This document shows positions 1-12,461 of a stretch of 64,000 nt of DNA, in pieces. Below the pieces are notes generated by a model that saw only the letters and a program-made list of their open reading frames with translations, was not told the origin of the DNA and ran no database searches. Positions within the stretch are counted from its first letter, which is position 1; each line of letters starts with the position of its first letter. Position numbers and translations under genes: made by a program. Source of the stretch: Endomychus coccineus (lineage: Eukaryota; Arthropoda; Insecta; Coleoptera; Endomychidae); NCBI GenBank assembly GCA_958510875.1, contig OY294068.1, forward strand, positions 75,680,633 to 75,744,632, in the 5' to 3' direction.

Positions 1-525
1 GTGGTTACTATTTGAATAACCATACATTTTTTATCAATTAAAAATGTTTCAATTTTGTTAAAGTTCGATTAACATTTTTGTTTGTGGAACTGCATTAATT
101 TATGCTTTATTTATATATTGGTTTGATATTTCTTCTGTGATTACATTTCAATATTACTTTCATTCGTGTTTATAATGAAGTTTTTTGAATTCTAATGTAT
201 TTTGATTTGCCTTCAAATTCAAATGAATATTTTCGATTGTTTTGTTTGATGTCAATTTTTATTGGAATGTTTTTCAGTTATATTTCGTTTTCATTACATT
301 CAATCTCAATTATACTTAGATTTCAATTGTATTTTGATGATGAGAGTGAGGCTTCCGAATATGAGAAACGGTGGAGCCACAGAATATCAGTGAAATTTTG
401 AAACGATGTTACCAGGAGTAAATATCAATACCTAAAAACGTAAAATCAATTAGATAACTCTCACTACAGTTGGAGAATGCTATATTATTGATAACTACAT
501 AACTATATAACTAAAACCACGGTGT
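1..525. other. AT-rich stretch, nothing recognised
   Basis: The only open frame (195-401, plus, 68 codons) is of low complexity, rich in F, S and I, with no recognisable motif. I regard it as a chance frame in AT-rich DNA. Confidence 0.5.
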
Positions 526-797
526 CGTATATACAGGTCTGGGAACTCGAGGCTGTTTCCCATGTGAGAAGTGAGTCCGCTAAGCGTCATCTGCTGCGTA
601 GCACCAAAAGGGTGGCGCATGAGTCGAGGGATGTTCTCTGGCACGTATACGAACGTGTTTGAACGATATGGCGCCTAATCCTGACATCCCGACAACATAC
701 GATCCATGCGCCAGCTGGTGGCTGAGCGAGGGACTACGAGTTTGGCGACATGTAAGAGACTCATGTCAAACATAGAGATTCCAGACCTGTATATACG
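526..797. repeat. GC-richer MITE-like element with 17-bp perfect terminal inverted repeats
   Basis: The sequence CGTATATACAGGTCTGG at 526-542 recurs exactly inverted at 781-797. The repeat continues imperfectly inward. The interior is clearly richer in G and C than its surroundings and has no long open frame. The ends can be read as a TA duplication followed by TACAGGTCTGG, which would suit a Tc1/mariner-type MITE of about 260 bp. The family is not recognised. Confidence 0.6.
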
Positions 798-1947
798 AAC
801 GTGACTAAAACTATATGTTGCTCTATGAACAAACTCGATCTAGGATCGTTTTATTCTGTATGTAATTTGATGTGTTCAAGATTAAGATTTCAAATGGGAA
901 TTGGAAATTAGGAAAGGTTATACCTAACCTTCGAGGGAAATCTTCGAACTCGAATGATTATATTTATTGTCCAAGAGTGAATTGGTATCAACGACATTCG
1001 ACGAAGACATGGAAACCCTGTTCAATAGGTTATATTACGAATTCGAAGAAATTTGCCAGAAGCTATGATGGCTATCAAGGCAATAATATAAGTTAAAGTC
1101 ACTCTAATGTAAATGTAAATAGAATCGACAATTTAACTAGTAGATAGTTTCAATAAAGAAACAACAGTTTAGATATTATTAAGGTGTCAATGTCAATATT
1201 ATCATCAGCAACATTCCCTGATAGTCTATCAAGCTCCCATGGCACAAAAGGTACTCTATCCAACTCACATAGAATTAAAAAGCTGAAATTTTCCGATAAA
1301 ACTAGTGAAAACACGACCAAAACTTTGTTAGTTGATAAAATTGATGCAAATTTTTGTTAATTATTATTAATATTTTAATTATAATAGTAATATTTCGGTT
1401 TGGAAAAAATAATTTATAGGGTGTGTACTTTACAGAATATCTAACAAATGAAATTTTTACCATATTTGTAAGACTACTCACTCTTCACCAGATTCATTTT
1501 GTTTGTTCGATAGTTAGTTCGGTAGAGTGCAGATTCATCCTTACCTGAGAAAGAAAACAAAAATTAAGAATGGAAATATTCGAAATTTCAAACATGCATT
1601 AGTCATGAGACCAAAGATCTTGTAGCATTGTTAGTAATACAGCGAGCGGGTCGAGACCAGATAAAGTGTATGTCCGATTTCGAGACAAAATTCCTTATTT
1701 CGTCTCGCAAAACACCTTGGGATGAGACGAGATAAACACCTTGTCTCGTCTTGCCTCGACTTACTTCGACTTTTATATCATATTGTGTTTGAAGAGAGAA
1801 TGCAGTCATCAAAAGAAGGTGAAATCACGAGAAACGAACACGTAGCATATTTTTAGTAATATGCTATATATGCTATACATATTTCGATTATACCTACGTC
1901 CATACCACTGCATTCTCTCATAGTATAGTTATTACAATAATTTAGAG
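798..1947. other. Intronic stretch with a CGAGAC/GTCTCG-rich patch
   Basis: No gene is seen. Between about 1640 and 1770 the hexamers GTCTCG/CGAGAC and close variants recur at least six times in both orientations. A similar short cluster occurs at 3700-3745. This suggests a small degenerate repeat family. The minus-strand frame at 1603-1812 is only this repeat read through. Confidence 0.4.
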
Positions 1948-2577
1948 AGATTACTTCGGAAGTTGGAGAATAATACTCAAATTTTACACAAAATTTTTAA
2001 CATTTAATTCAAAAATGATGACAAATTGTTCCACCACACTGTGGGATTTTCAAAGCAAGGAGTTACCAACTAAAGCTAAATCTAGAAGTATGTCCTTAAA
2101 TATCAGGGATCAGAATGTGGTAAAAATTGAGGGATGGGGTTGGATAATGGAGTGTTTTCAAAATCGTTAACAAGCGGTGGATTATATGTATCGATTTGAT
2201 CATTTAATATTACATTATTATTGTTTTTTGAGTGTTTCAATATTTCTATGGATTCATATTTCTATGGGTTCATAGAAATATTGAAACATTCAAAAAACAA
2301 TAATAATGTAATATTAAATGATCAAATCGATAGATATAATTCACCGCTTGTTAACAATTTTGTAAGCACACTCCCACCATTATCCACCCCCATCCCTCAA
2401 TTTGTACCACATTCTGATCCCTGATATTTAAGGACATACTTTTAGATTTAGCTTTAGTTGGTAACTCCTTGCTTTGAAAATGATACAGTGTGGTGGAACA
2501 ATTTGTCAGCATTTTTTAATTAAATGTTAAAAGTTTTGTGTCAAATTTGAGTTTTATTCTCCAACTTCCGAAGTATT
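1948..2577. repeat. 630-bp foldback element (near-complete palindrome)
   Basis: The left arm (about 1948-2245) is the reverse complement of the right arm (about 2275-2577) with scattered mismatches. They meet at a loop of a few tens of bases near 2250-2270. Both ends read TACTTCGGAAGTTGGAGAATAA going inward. The plus frame at 2221-2424 is a by-product of the palindrome. There is no transposase, so this is a non-autonomous foldback or a large MITE of unknown family. Confidence 0.8.
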
Positions 2578-5500
2578 ATGAATTTACACTACGTAAACGC
2601 CGAAACCATAGATGTATTAGAGAGATTAAATTAATTATCCCCGGTAGATTCTCAGCTTTTTGGCTTCTCAGTTGCTTTCATGCTTTTTGAGCCTCAAGAA
2701 ACAAATAACAAATATTGAGGAAATTCTTCCATGCGCAGATTTTGGAAAAAGCATTGTCCTCTGTAAAGGATGATAGTAATATTGACCGATAATAAAACTT
2801 CAAACATTTTGTAATATAGTGCTCGATGGAAAACCCTGTAAACTGACTAAATCTTCAATACTTCTGATACAACGCATGAAATAATTCTTTACATTGTGTC
2901 CAGTATCGCAATTTTTTGTAAACAATTTACAACACTTTTTTCTGATCATCACCTAGTAACGTAAATGATCATATTCAGCTCATTTATGAAGTTTTCAGTT
3001 GGGTCTCATTCGAGATATTTGTTTTTTTTTTCAATGAACACTGAAAAGCAAACAAAACAGATTTTACTACAGAATTTCTGAACTATTGGTCCAATTTGAT
3101 AATTGTTTGAGACCATGATCGTTGTCGAGTAAGGAATCCTTTTCTTTTCTGTTGAAGAATGTGCAACATCATCTATATATTTCATATTTCGCCGATATAT
3201 TTGATTTTGATAAATAATTTGAGTATGATTATCTAGAAACAATATCAAAAATTATATAATTCGCATAGCAATACACATTGCTATTGCCCTTTATATAGGG
3301 AATAAGTTTTCTGTCAGTATTATACTATAATAATGTAATATTTGTAATATGTAAATATTGCTAGAAAGCACTGAATATTTGGTAACAGTATGCATGTTTT
3401 GGTAATTTTCAGATTCCTAAATTCTAAAATATTTAAAAATGTTAAAGGATCAAATAAAAGTATGATAACTTCAAAACTGCATCTGAAAACATGTTAGGCA
3501 ATACAATAATATTGATATGAAGGAAACAAAACCAGCCTTTCTGCAAAACATAGTACTAGTATCGCTTTATTGATTCTAGGATGAGGGATACAACATAGAC
3601 AACGAAATAGGAAACATTAGCTATTTATTTTGTGAGCTATAAAACATCAATTAAAATACAAAAGTCGATACTCGACATGGCCTGTTGACATATCATGTCA
3701 TTATAGGCAAGACGAAACGAGTCGCCAAGATTCTCTCGTCTCGACGGCATTACTATATAAAACATAGAATGCGTCAGGTTATAAATTAATTCAAGCTTGG
3801 AAAAGATTGCATGATACGAACATGAACTTCTACGATACCGCCTAAGGGCTCTGTCAAGAGTAGGAGGTTGAGACCGAAAGATGGCGAAGGCAAATAAAGA
3901 AGATGGCTGGAGAAATGTCGGAGGATGCCGGATTAATACCGAAACACGAAATCGAGCGAGCTATGAAAGAAAAAAATTGATCGCTTTCACAAAAAATGAA
4001 ATTCTCATTTGAAGATTAGAATGACGCCACGTCACGCCATCGAAGTGTCACATACTTACATTGAATCTATTAATCTATGATAATGTGATATCATAGATGA
4101 AATATAACCTAGCAAAAAAGAATCACGTGATCTATGGTTATCATGAAAGTAAAAGTAGGGTTAACAAGGTAGACAGAATATTTTGACAGTTTTACAAAAT
4201 GAATTAAATAATAATACAATCCTCATATCAAGTTCTGTTCTTGAGGGAACATGGAAAAGTTTGGGAGGGAAATATTTTTGAGTCTGTATTTCTAGATGAA
4301 ACTTGAATATTGGCAGCTATTGGCAGAATAAGCGCAGCGTCAAGAGCACAAAAATCGATGGCAAGAGGTTGCCTTAAGGAAAGCATTTCAATTTTTGATG
4401 TGGGGGAATAATAATTTGATGACAGGTATAGTGTTGCACGCTGTCAATAGAGGAGTTTTTTTTTCTTGAAGCGGAACTTATATTCGATTCTAAAACATGC
4501 AATCCACCATCATGGCGGAATAAACCAGGATTTCACAAGCTATTGCACATTGAAGCAGATCGTCTTTTATCATAATAGATAATATTTCATACCCCCGAAA
4601 AGTAGTGGAAAAGTCACCACAAGCTTGCATGTTTTCTAGAAGTGAACCACCGTAGATATAAAATAACCGCGTTCTTCATGCTGAAGGAGAGATATCGAAA
4701 TAGCCTGAACAAGAAATAAAGTTTGATTTGCGAGAAATTGCCCCACTGATTAGGAGCATAGAATAATCGTAGAGTTGTAAGAGACATTATATTATTGTGA
4801 ATTCGATATAGAAGTTTTATAAACAACAAATCGGAGAAGATGGACCAGTGCTTGAATATGTTGAAGGGGGCCTTAAGCACTGCTTCACCTCAGTTTTCGT
4901 CATGTTGGAGAAGAAATATCGAGGTGGTATGAGCAACATGTTATGTTCGATTCGCCAAAAATTGCCCCTCTGATTATATGTATAAAACAACAGATGCTTA
5001 CTTTTAATGTACCACATAAATTATGATTTGAAGTCTTTTCTCATGTTTATCTGTTTCTAACCATATACAATATATATTCGGTTCCCAGAGAGAGGGAAGT
5101 CACCTTTGAATCAAAGTTGTTTAGATAAAATGATAAATGTTTCCAATATTTGTAGGATAAAATTCAAAGTTCCATTTGATAATCTATGAATTGTTGAGTG
5201 AACTGTATCTTCATAATCCAATAATATACTGGTATTATATAGAATATAGAGAATCCAGTCCAGATAGGTTGCTTCAACTTCTCTATGTCACCTACTCGAT
5301 CAAACCATCATTTACAATTTTTCACAGACTTCTGTTCACGAACCAGCAAAACTCTTACAATAATATCGAGAATTGTGCACAAGAGAACTACACATATTCT
5401 AGAGTTGACTGAAATAAAATAATATAAAAGATACTCCGGAGAAATCCAATGTAGAAGTGTATCTACCATAGTATTTTGAAAGGGGAGGACGCTGTAAAAA

Positions 5501-5748
5501 TTAAACTGAGACTCAATATTCTAGAAACAGTGGTCTTTTTACTTGTTTTCATTAGAAAACTAGATTAGAGTATCGAAAGAAGATGTGAAATTTTGATTCG
5601 AGAACGTGTAGAGTAAATCTAATTCGATAGATTTAATTAGTTCATGGAAAGAAAAGCATTTCATTACATCAATATGCTGAAACAGCAAATGAGACCCCAT
5701 TTGTTGGTCAACTTATAGAATCAGGACATGAGTGGATACTTAAATTAT
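2578..5748. other. AT-rich intronic stretch without recognised genes
   Basis: Only short low-complexity frames occur here. The one structure noted is a repeated unit at 4676-4990, listed separately. There is also a GTCTCG-rich cluster at 3700-3745, related to the patch near 1700. Confidence 0.5.
4676..4990 (+). repeat. Two copies of a diverged ~100-bp unit; third copy near 27278-27345
   Basis: Segments at about 4676-4760 and 4891-4990 share the order 'TGxTGGAGAAG ... TATCGA(G)GTGGTA ... GATTxGCxAxAAATTGCCCC ... CTGATTA'. A third, more diverged copy lies at about 27278-27345 on the same strand (TGTTGGAGAAGACATGTCGA followed by AGTGGTATTAAC). All could be remnants of a coding repeat or transposon. 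The plus-strand reading of each starts with an ATG-Leu-x-Lys-like stretch but breaks quickly. No family is recognised. Confidence 0.4.
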
Positions 5749-6722
5749 GACGTTTGATTATTTTTCGCCATAAATACATTGATATCAACGCCTCTATTAG
5801 TACCTATATTATTTCTACACACCTGTCAAGCAATAGTTGAAATATTTGCAGAAATATGAATAAATAATCTTCAACAATTAATAAATTTATTAATACAGTC
5901 AACATGACCAAACATTACATTGAATGAGCAGTTACAAAATTCGGAAAAACCATATTCACTCATTATGTTGTCAGTTTTGACAAGAAATTTGTAATTCTCT
6001 GTTGTTTTCGTGTTTCTCATACTTTTACTTTTTTATGAAAAAATTTTATTCAGGCAACCGTAACACATCTCGTATATGTACTCATTCAGCAACCTTGAAT
6101 CAACCAGCCCTAAACGGAATATCTACAATACTTCCTTATATAAATATGCATGACAGAATATTTTTTGCGTTTTGGCGTGACATGAATTCTAGAAATCATC
6201 AAGTATGCGTTGTGGGAAAAGTGAAATTACTTGGCGCTATATTTTATTGCGTTCTTCAGTTTTAATTTTCTATTTACTCTCAACTAAATCTTGTATCTAA
6301 GTTGAATATACCTATGAAAATTATCATTATATTAAGAATGTGACCACTAGCTGTTTATTGATATTTTCATATTAATTTTACTTGAATTCAACCGAAACTG
6401 TTCAATGTCATTATAAATGAATTATTGAATACATTATTACCACTGATGACATTTTGGATAAATGACAAGTTGAAGACAATGCTAGCTATATAAAAATCAT
6501 GTTTTTCATATTGAACAATGTTCAATTTACGACAAGATTAATTTGGTACATTTATCTAATTTTTTTATTTAATTGCGATTTCCCGTATTCCATCTGATTA
6601 ATCACATGAATCGTCATTATAAATAAGGGTAAAATTTCAATTAATTGTAAACATGTTTATGATTTACTTTGAATCAACGACCTAATTCAATGAATGCAGG
6701 TTTATCATGAACTATTGGAAAT
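5749..6722 (+). repeat. ~970-bp dispersed repeat, copy 1 (copy 2 at 62883-63722)
   Basis: From the TTTTTCGCCA-containing segment near 5760 to the 'ATCATGAACTATTGGAA' stretch near 6722 the sequence is collinear with 62883-63722, with substitutions and indels. Shared landmarks include 'TCTATTAGTACCT', 'TTATTAATACAGT', 'AAGTATGCGTTGTG' and 'TTTACTTTGAATCAACG'. The 87-codon plus frame at 6002-6265 is not kept in the other copy, so it is unlikely to be a gene. The family is unknown and there are no terminal repeats. Confidence 0.75.
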
Positions 6723-6849
6723 GAGAATTCCAGACATTTTGCAGGTTAAATATATACGTATGATATATATTTATGATCAGCAAAACACGGTTGTTTTTAT
6801 GGTTTAATAAATGCCATAAATTCATTCGAAAAAATGAAGATCTATGTCA

Positions 6850-7112
6850 TAAATACCCCTCGAAGTGTTACCGCGCTCAAAATTAATATAGCTCCCGTTT
6901 TAACTATTTTAAGCTAGCTGCAAAATTTCAAATCCATATGATCAATAGGAACTGTACAATCGTCCCCACAGTGGATTACGCATATACGCGCACACGCACA
7001 GACGTCTTGTCAAAAATAGTCTAGATGGATTGAGAAATGTTCAAAACGGATATATCCGCGAAAATCCGGAATTTTGTTTTGTCCGATACCTTCCTTACAC
7101 TATATACTACAT
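6850..7112 (+). repeat. Dispersed repeat family with CACACGCACAGACG core, copy 1
   Basis: This region aligns with 21070-21330 (same strand) and, inverted, with 8705-8850. Shared landmarks are 'CAAATC-AT', a CAATCGTC(T/C)(C/A)CAC segment, the 'CGCACACGCACAGACGT' core, 'CAAAAATAG' and 'GAAAATCCGGAATTTT'. Ends are not sharp. No coding capacity is seen. Confidence 0.6.
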
Positions 7113-8704
7113 ATATTTAGGGGAGACAAAATCAGTATCTTATTAGATGGTTGAGTTTATAATGGCTTAAATTTGTGATCGATGTTTTAAATTTCTTTGG
7201 AAACACTTAAGCGAGAGTAGGTTTAGTTTGTTCCTAGGCATTTATCAATATTGGTAGATATGGAACGATTTCCACACGTCTCGAAATCTTCGGAATAGAT
7301 AAATATAACTGGGGATGTATAAAAATTGCATCAATTATGTCTCTATGTTAATCCAAGTTGAGAGGAGTCATACAGTGCCTTACTCGTTCTGGAGGTAAAA
7401 TGCTTTATAAATCCTCATTATGATTATGGAATGATTCACCGATTGTACAACATAAATATGACAATTTCCATTTTTCTGACATCGATACAATATTTCATTT
7501 CTGAAACAATTTTTACTACTATTGTTGTATAGAACACTAGTTAATGCTGTTGAAATGTTAGCTGTTCAATTAAATAACAATGGGATTAATTTATGCTGAA
7601 CATTCTACGATCTGTGCTTGAAATCTATCTAACATTTATATTAACAGCAAGCTCACCGACTCATCCATATTAACATAATTAACAGTTAATCCGGTTCCGG
7701 AACATACACAAGTTGTTGAGTAAATTTTTTACATCATCCACTTTCAACATAATTACTAATTAACACATTTTAAAATTTTCATGATAGTTTTGAATTTATA
7801 GCTTCAGTAATAGCATTCGTGAATTAATTTTTTTTCTTCATTATTCTCACGTCTGCTGACACTTTAATTCATTTTGCTTTTAATTTCCAAAAACCAGTTA
7901 GTATGAACGTGACTTTGCACTATATATTGTTAATGTTGTAGAATTTTAAATTGTTCTTTCTACTGTTAACAATTTCCAAGAAATCATCGATTATGCTTTC
8001 ATTATTCCAATATCATGCTTATGATTTCTTATGATAAGAATACATTCCTCAATACACTCAAAAATTGATTTTTCCCTCAGCTCAAATCGTCACTCGGACT
8101 CGAGGAAAGACATCAAAATAGACGTATCCGTAGATCACTAAGTTCCCTTACCCTCATTTTGTTAGCATTATTTTCACTTCCGGACGCTTCTGTGGGTGGA
8201 ATATATGATTGTGATATATATTCACCAGTTGTTATCCGTGGACTTCGCTCGTGGAAACAGCTAACACACGGAGGAACAGTTGAATTATATATTGCAAATG
8301 ATTAGAAACACCTCGGAAACAGCTAAAGTCGGGGAAAGACAAATTATACAATATGTAAGCTTATTCGAATTGTATTACTCAAATGTATGTATTATTATTA
8401 AAATAGAATGTTGTCAGCTGAAATGTCAAAACGATCAAAGGACCACGTATATCTTACTTCCGTGATAGCACAGATTAATTAATTTGATGCAAACTTATCA
8501 TGAAAAATTGTAGTGTAATTTTAAAATAATTTGAAATAAATAAACTTAGAACTATGGTCCATGACCTATTGATATTAGGATTATCACCATGACGACAATC
8601 ATAAGACATTCGTTTCACTTCCTTCACTATACGTATAGAATATAGGGCGAGGAAAGTATTGTTATCGGGGTAAACATATTTTTTTTGGATTTTCATGAAT
8701 ATAT
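7113..8704. other. Intronic stretch without genes; includes a small dispersed repeat at about 8200-8320
   Basis: No coding frame is convincing. About 8200-8320 is related to 20288-20390 on the same strand: both contain an AT-rich lead, a 'CGTG-A-TTC-GCTC' hairpin, 'AGCTAACAC' and 'TTGCAAATGATTAGAA'. In the 20.3-kb copy the hairpin is nearly perfect, with TATTGT-CGTGA pairing with TCACG-ACAATA. Confidence 0.5.
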
Positions 8705-8850
8705 TTATCTTCAGCATTTCTGATACGATCTAGACTATTTTTGAAATGATGTGGGTTTGTGCGTACGTGTCTGTGCCCAACTCATTGAGTAGACGATTGC
8801 GCCATTCTTATGGATTTGAAATTAAAGGGTTATTTGAATTTAAGTGGTGA
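8705..8850 (-). repeat. Dispersed repeat family with CACACGCACAGACG core, inverted copy
   Basis: Read on the minus strand this segment matches 6928-7050: 'TTTCAAATCCATA', 'GCGCAATCGTCTACTCA', 'GCACAGACACGTACGCAC' and 'AAAAATAGTCTAGAT' appear in the same order. Confidence 0.6.
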
Positions 8851-9090
8851 AAATGGGAACATTATTGTTTTTGGGTGAGATAGCCTCGTTTCAAGTGGTA
8901 TTTCTGACATCCATTTTCAGTTTTGCAAATGGTTTTAAATTATTTTATTGAAAGATAAGGACCACCGTGTTTTCCTTTGACTAGTTGTTATTAATAGAAA
9001 TAAAATGTAAATTATAGAATAGCTGATTCATGAAATAATCATAGTTGTTTGGATTTGTAAAATCAAAGTTATTAGTTAGATTCAATCAAT

Positions 9091-9262
9091 ATCAAAAATT
9101 GTTACGTTAATGTGTATCCATGTAATTTAGAAAAGAATAGATGACTTTGATTATTGAAATGCGTCTACAACCGTCTTGTGTTTTGAAATCCAATCAAAAC
9201 AGAAAACATTGGAACGGTTGTGTGTCAAAGAGTAATGTATGGCTAATTACCAAATCGATGTA
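9091..9262 (+). repeat. ~170-bp dispersed repeat, copy 1 (copy 2 at 44621-44790)
   Basis: Collinear with 44621-44790 on the same strand. Shared landmarks: 'TCAAAAATTGTTA', 'TCCATGTA-TTTAGAA-AGAATAGATGA', 'AAATGCGTCT', 'GAAAGAGTAATGTATGG' (or its CAAAG variant). A 29-bp piece of its left end also occurs at 42465-42493. The family is unknown. Confidence 0.7.
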
Positions 9263-10665
9263 CTTGAAATGGATTGAGTCTAGCTAATTAAATACCAAAG
9301 ATGATATTTTATGATTTTACAAATCGAAATAACTATGAGTATTTTAAGTACCCATTCTATGATTTACTTTTCATTCCTATTAGTAACAACCAACCAAGTT
9401 TATATTAAGATAATTCTGGGATTCAATTTCAAAATTGCCACTGTCATAAATGTAACAATGTCAGATAATACATTATCTGTTTAGGTTGAATAGACAATAG
9501 AAATTCCGAATTTGGTTGAGGTTGAATCAGATTATCACTATTTTAGGGGGCCATCCCTCAGAGAAACAAAGATGTAATAAGTTGCAAGCAGTATTAAAAT
9601 CGAAGAATATGATTTGTTTGCATCAGCTACCGGATTATAATGTAATCTTTCAGAGTTAAATCAGTCTATTACAATTATTTTATTCGGACAACAATATATT
9701 TCTTCTATGTCAACACAAAATGGTTCAGTCTTTGATTAATACGGAGCAGACAGCGTGTCTACTGCTTGAAGTGCTTCGAATTTAAAAGATATTTCATACG
9801 TTACATGTTAAATCTATTTTTGTGTGGTCCTTGCAACTATGTTTCACGTTAAATGACTGACAATATGCATCAAATAATTTAGGACGGATTTAGCTCATGT
9901 CTGCTATGAGTAATCAATATAGCATCAAGCATACAAGTTCATTGGCAGTGAACCTTCCAATAGATCACCCAGTGTTGAAACTTATACAACTTAAAACAAA
10001 ATAGTTCTTCCTCATCTAGAGAGTAGGGTTTATTAATGAAATTACGTTGATATTCAAACAATATTTGCTGAGGGACAGACAGATATAGCGAAGTGAGATT
10101 AATCATTTGAGCTAGTATTCCTTGAGACATATTCTCAAAATATCTCCGCATAATTGTATGCCATTAATTATTTAATATTTTAAAGGATTGAAAAGGGTAG
10201 GGCTCTGAATATTATATGATGTTCACCAGAAACAAAACAACTCTCACATGGAATTATGTTCAGTGCCGATATTCAAAGAGGAGAAATGGAAGAACACGAA
10301 CACGAAATCATTATTGAAAAGTTCAATATAGAATAGAAGAGAGGTAGGTTAATATGATCCATAGAATAAACCTAGTTTATTTGTTATAGTTAACTGTAAC
10401 TTGTCCAATTAAAAGCGGGATCAGAACCCGTTCACGCATATATGTAGTTTCAGCCCCAGTCTTAAGGGGTATTACCACTGCAAACATTCACTTGACTATG
10501 GTTCCTGTATATTATTAATAGTTTTAATATCAACAATCGGAAAATACAAATATAATTTGTGCAGGAAATAGAATTAAATTAAGAACATTCTATTCTTGTT
10601 CATATTAATATTCATATTGAAATTCGAACAATTGCTAATATTAAAGAGATTCAATTTGTTTGGAA

Positions 10666-10736
10666 TGTACTTCCCGGACAAGGCCGGAAAAGTGATACTT
10701 TCTCAAAGAAAAAACGTCCGGGAAGTGAGTACTTAG
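10666..10736. repeat. Small inverted repeat (GTACTTCCCGGAC ... GTCCGGGAAGTGAGTAC)
   Basis: The left part at 10667-10680 and right part at 10708-10735 pair as CTTCCCGGAC / GTCCGGGAAG, with some pairing further out. The loop is about 30 bases with a second CCGGAAAAGTG motif. It may be a tiny MITE. The GGAAGT cores resemble ETS-type sites, but nothing else supports regulation. Confidence 0.45.
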
Positions 10737-11988
10737 TCGATGTTTGCAGAAAAAAGGTATTTTGGAAGCAATCGTCTATTTTGTCTTACTAATTTACTGC
10801 TACATATTAACAGACAGAAAAGGTTTGTTTGATCATCAACAAAACCGGATCCAAACAAACCACAGTTGAGAAGTAATTTGAAAAACTCTTTTTTTGGAAC
10901 CTATGAATTGTCTCCATTTAATCAATGCGTTGATTGCTTATTGAAAAATAATCACCTCATTTTATATACATTTATTCAACGCAGTTTGGTTCCAAAACTT
11001 GTGAAATTTTGCTAATAGATAGCAAAGAGCACAAAGGATGGAAATCTATTTGTTATTTATTTTTTGACTTATTATTGAATCAGACATCTTTCAATCACTT
11101 CGGCGTTGCCAATATATTAAAAATACAAAGTATTTTGGGTCCTCAACTGAAAATACAGTAACAATGGAAATAAAATTATGGTTCGTTCACTTTTAATTTT
11201 TTGCAATTCATAAACAAATTCAATTATCTCAGCCTCTATAAAGTTGATTCAGGAGCGGTTTTCATATTTACATAGGGTTTTTCAATATTTAAAAACGAAT
11301 CTAACTTTGTCTCGATCCATTCATGCCAACCAGTCTCTATTTATAATTTCGAGGATACTACTACTCTAAAAATTTATATTTTTCCCTGAAATTTGAGCCA
11401 TGTAGAATATTTGTTTTGGTATCTTCGGTATTTCTTTGAGAGTGTAAAATACATTTGTTCTTCATTTATCAGCTATATTATTGAGAGCAAACGTCGCCGA
11501 GCGTTAATCCGTATGCGCTAATTAACAATTAGATTGTGGCTCAAATATGAATATTTTTGAATCTCACAAAATTGTGTTTTGTTTGGTTTTCCTTCCGTAC
11601 TCTCAGAGGGTGAGGTTATGTTAAATAAAATTCAACGAAAATAAGAAATTAGTTTTATTTTTTAAAATTAATATTTTACTTCATGAACTTATTTTCTTTT
11701 GAAAAATAATTTTCCTCACGTTAAAAAACGGGAAAAACACATTTTCGTCGTATTCAAAAATATAATCTTAATATTTAAAATCGTCAACAATCTATTTTGT
11801 AATATAATTCTACACAGGTTAAAGTATGAGAAAGACACATAATACACAGTTTTGTCCTTTTCAAAATATTTACATTTGAGGCGCAAGAAATAATAAATAA
11901 AGAACAAACGTGTGTGAAAATTTGGAAGAAATTCTTACATAAAACAATAATTTTTACAAGGTTTAATTTTCGTTGAAAAATATAAATT

Positions 11989-12460
11989 GTGGAGTAGAAA
12001 TAATGGTCTTTCGGTAATGGTATTGAAAAACAATAAGGCGAAAACAGCTGTATTTTGAGTTCACGACTACTAATTTCTGCTCAAAAAGTTTTATGGGAGA
12101 AATGAAACACTATAGATGAAAAATAATCACCCTTATCCAGTAAAACTACTATTAAAGTACTGAAGACCTTTCGGCTACCAAGCAGCCATCATCAGAGTAA
12201 ACTTTTTAGTGGATAGTTTATTATGTGGAGTAGAAATAATGGTCTTTCGGTAATGGTATTGAAAAACAATAAGGCGAAAACAGCTGTATTTTGAGTTCAC
12301 GACTACTAATTTCTGCTCAAAAAGTTTTATGGGAGAAATGAAACACTATAGATGAAAAATAATCACCCTTATCCAGTAAAACTACTATTAAAGTACTGAA
12401 GACCTTTCGGCTACCAAGCAGCCATCATCAGAGTAAACTTTTTAGTGGATAGTTTATTAT
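11989..12460. repeat. Identical 236-bp tandem duplication
   Basis: The unit beginning GTGGAGTAGAAATAATGG at 11989 is repeated from 12225 with a period of 236 and no difference I can see, ending near 12460. Such identity in otherwise eroded DNA suggests a recent duplication, or a collapsed or expanded assembly. Each unit contains, on the minus strand, a degenerate hammerhead-like core (see 12150-12215). Confidence 0.85.
12150..12215 (-). ncRNA. Degenerate hammerhead-ribozyme-like motif (second copy 12386-12451)
   Basis: On the minus strand the order is TTACT, CTGATGA (12195-12189), one extra T, GGCT-loop-AGCC, then GAAA (12172-12169). This is the hammerhead order CUGAUGA, helix II, GAAA. A possible helix I pairs UUACU with a downstream AGUAG. 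Helix III and a UH cleavage dinucleotide are not convincing, so activity is doubtful. Sequence and spacing resemble the motifs at 29616-29775 and 33180-33221. Confidence 0.35.
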
Positions 12461-12461
12461 G

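Larger units (their letters stand above)
8851..11988. other. AT-rich intronic stretch; two small repeats inside
   Basis: No gene is recognised. The stretch holds a repeat copy at 9091-9262 and a small inverted repeat at 10666-10736, both listed separately. Open frames at 9939-10151 and 11716-11907 (minus) are of low complexity. Confidence 0.5.

Noticed and set aside
530..800. tRNA or small nuclear RNA gene in the GC-rich patch
   Set aside because: No A/B box pair, cloverleaf or Sm-like site could be placed; perfect terminal inverted repeats favour a MITE.
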